DNA from: Clostridium sp. Cult3
Lineage (GTDB): Bacteria; Bacillota; Clostridia; Tissierellales; Tepidimicrobiaceae
Direction: 5' to 3'
Length of the DNA: 39,022 nucleotides
Assembly (NCBI RefSeq): GCF_021655115.1
Contig: NZ_PPXY01000057.1
Coordinates: 1-39,022 of the forward strand
Shown: piece after piece, positions 37,920 to 39,022 of the stretch
Position numbering within the stretch: position 1 is the stretch's first letter
How the letters are laid out: each line of letters starts with the position of its first letter
Program-made: the position numbers and the translations under genes
Notes under the pieces: model-generated
The model's database searches: none
Seen by the model: only the letters and a program-made list of their open reading frames with translations
What the model was told of the DNA's origin: nothing

Positions 37920-38579
37920 ATGAATTATAAAGTTCAGCATATACCTGTCAACAAGGCGAAAAGACCAGGTAAAAAAATAAAGACTGAGTATATCACCATT
38001 CATTCAACAGCCAATAAAAGATCTACCGCACAAAATGAAAGGGATTGGCTTGTAAATCCATCTAATAATAGATCTGCAAGTTGGCATATAGTTGTAGATG
38101 AAATAGAAGCAATTGAAGCTATACCATTAGATGAAATTGCCTACCACGCAGGCAGTACTCAAGGTAACAGTACATCTATAGGTATAGAAATATGTGAATC
38201 TGGAAACAGGCAAAAGACTCTACAAAACGCAGTAAAGTTAGTAGCTAAGATGTTGTACGAAAGAAATTGGGGAGTTAATAAACTTAGGAGACATTTCGAT
38301 TGGTCAGGAAAAAACTGCCCACGAATACTAAGCTACAATAATTGGGCAGGCTGGATTAAGTTCAAGCAAGATGTTCGGAAGGAACTAGATATATTAAAAG
38401 GAGTTGGTAAAGTGGCGAATAAGAAACATTGGGGAGAAGAATACTATAATAACTTGGCCAAGAAAGGCATTAAATTAACTGACAAAAGATATGACGATAA
38501 AATTACAAGAGCAGAAGCCATGGCCTTAGTAGATAAAGCTACTGATAGAATTATTGAAATGATTAAGGAGGATAAATAA
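37920..38579 (+). CDS. Endolysin, N-acetylmuramoyl-L-alanine amidase (amidase_2)
   Basis: A 219-residue lysin. The amidase_2 domain (residues about 5-150) carries zinc ligands H28 in YITIHST, H125 in RRHFDWSGK and C133 in KNCPR, the conserved E90 in IGIEICES and H56 in SWHIV. It cuts the bond between muramic acid and the stem peptide. The C-terminal region has one SLH-like motif (KITRAEAMALVDKA), a partial wall-binding segment. ATG 37920 has GGAGGTGAGAAA in front and overlaps no other gene. Confidence 0.93.
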   Translation: MNYKVQHIPVNKAKRPGKKIKTEYITIHSTANKRSTAQNERDWLVNPSNNRSASWHIVVDEIEAIEAIPLDEIAYHAGSTQGNSTSIGIEICESGNRQKTLQNAVKLVAKMLYERNWGVNKLRRHFDWSGKNCPRILSYNNWAGWIKFKQDVRKELDILKGVGKVANKKHWGEEYYNNLAKKGIKLTDKRYDDKITRAEAMALVDKATDRIIEMIKEDK

Positions 38580-38580
38580 T

Positions 38581-38934
38581 ATGCTCGAATTTATAAAGAT
38601 GAACCTAAGCTCTATTATAACAATAATAATAGTTATAGTAGGGCTTTTATATTTGTACAAAAGAGGTAAGAAAGAATTTGTTAATCAGGTAATTTTAAGT
38701 CTAGTAGTACAAGCTGAAAAGGCCCTGGGCAGTGGAACTGGGGATTTAAAATATGTTATGGTAGTTGAAAATGCATATAAGATATTGCCACCTATTTTAA
38801 AATTATTAATTAGTGAAAAAGAATTAGATAATATGATAGAAGATGCGGTGCAGGTGCTTAAAGCTTATTTAGAAGGAAATATAAATTTATTGGGCTATGA
38901 TGATGAATATGTTAGAGAGATAAAAATTGAGTAG
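38581..38934 (+). CDS. LLH family phage holin
   Basis: A 117-residue protein: N-terminal membrane helix (ITIIIVIVGLLYLYK, about 12-28), basic turn (RGKKEF), and an amphipathic helical region (VNQVILSLVVQAEKALGSGT, then YAYKILPPILKLL-type segment). It matches the LLH family of holins that accompany amidases in Firmicute phages. AAGGAGGATAAAT precedes the ATG. Last gene of the visible prophage. Confidence 0.85.
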   Translation: MLEFIKMNLSSIITIIIVIVGLLYLYKRGKKEFVNQVILSLVVQAEKALGSGTGDLKYVMVVENAYKILPPILKLLISEKELDNMIEDAVQVLKAYLEGNINLLGYDDEYVREIKIE

Positions 38935-38940
38935 GTTAAG

Positions 38941-38966
38941 AGGACCAGGTTTAGGCCTGGTCTTTT
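38941..38966 (+). terminator. Terminator of the lysis operon
   Basis: GACCAGG (38943-38949) pairs with CCTGGTC (38956-38962), followed by TTTTACTTT. From here to the right edge I see nothing further; no copy of the tRNA 3' end. Confidence 0.85.
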
Positions 38967-39022
38967 ACTTTGCTAATGAAAGATTCATGCTAACATCCAT
39001 AGGGATTATTATTATATATTTA

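Larger units (their letters stand above)
2400..39022. mobile_element. Siphovirus-type prophage, right end outside the window
   Basis: All phage modules are present in canonical order: integrase and lysogeny genes, early regulators, replication, packaging, head, tail, lysis. Every structural gene expected for a long-tailed phage is recognisable and open, so the element looks intact. The lysis genes end at 38934 and no copy of the tRNA 3' end occurs before 39022, so the junction to host DNA must be further right. The three virion-unrelated cargo genes with their own signals (20575, 28840, 37086) and the NACHT gene break up the modules. Confidence 0.95.

Noticed and set aside
38967-39022. Right attachment site
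   Set aside because: No match to the tRNA-Lys 3' end is present in the last bases, so the junction is outside the window.
1-39022. CRISPR array or insertion sequence
   Set aside because: No regularly spaced identical repeats and no transposase gene found; the iterons at 10.8-11.1 kb are irregularly spaced and inside a gene.

Overview
The window looks like an AT-rich, low-GC Gram-positive chromosome from an anaerobic, probably spore-forming Firmicute (Clostridia/Tissierellia-like). The evidence is a Spo0E-family phosphatase gene, Gram-positive ribosome binding sites, TTG and GTG starts, and purine-rich coding strands. About 2.3 kb of host DNA on the left (Spo0E-like, DegV, a GNAT acetyltransferase, tRNA-Lys) is followed by a nearly complete siphovirus prophage that starts at the 3' end of the tRNA-Lys(CTT) gene and runs to or past the right edge. 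No second copy of the tRNA end is visible, so the right attachment site lies outside the window.

Prophage layout. (1) Leftward lysogeny operon, 6.24 to 2.49 kb: CI-like repressor, a large Mrr nuclease-FtsK translocase fusion, ImmA-like metallopeptidase, tyrosine integrase. It diverges from a rightward Cro-like gene across an operator region with four related sites. (2) Early region, 6.4 to 8.7 kb: small regulators and two leftward small genes. (3) Replication and recombination, 8.8 to 15.7 kb: Gam-like nuclease inhibitor, a protein ending in an ExoX-like module, a DUF4373/DnaD-type initiator gene carrying internal iterons (candidate origin), DnaC-like loader, RusA resolvase, many tiny Cys-rich proteins, HNH nuclease, and a sigma-region-4-like late regulator. 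(4) A NACHT NTPase cargo gene (16.3 to 18.2 kb) sits just before the packaging genes. (5) Packaging and head, 18.3 to 27.5 kb: small and large terminase, a leftward DUF2513 cargo gene, portal, MuF-like minor capsid protein, scaffold, major capsid protein, connectors. (6) Tail, 27.5 to 37.0 kb: tube protein, a tail chaperone pair probably joined by a +1 frameshift, a Zn-ribbon cargo gene with its own promoter and terminator, tape measure, hub-like protein, LamG protein, fibre-like protein, XkdX-like protein. (7) An isolated cargo gene with its own promoter, then the lysis module: BhlA-like holin, amidase, LLH holin.

The most interesting items are accessory. The Mrr-FtsK fusion is co-transcribed with the repressor, so it should be expressed in the lysogen. 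The NACHT protein resembles bacterial STAND antiphage proteins. There are three further isolated cargo genes, an iteron array inside the initiator gene, a candidate +1 frameshift site in the tail chaperone, and a LamG tail gene whose natural start appears to be lost. All functions are inferred from reading the sequence; no database search was run.
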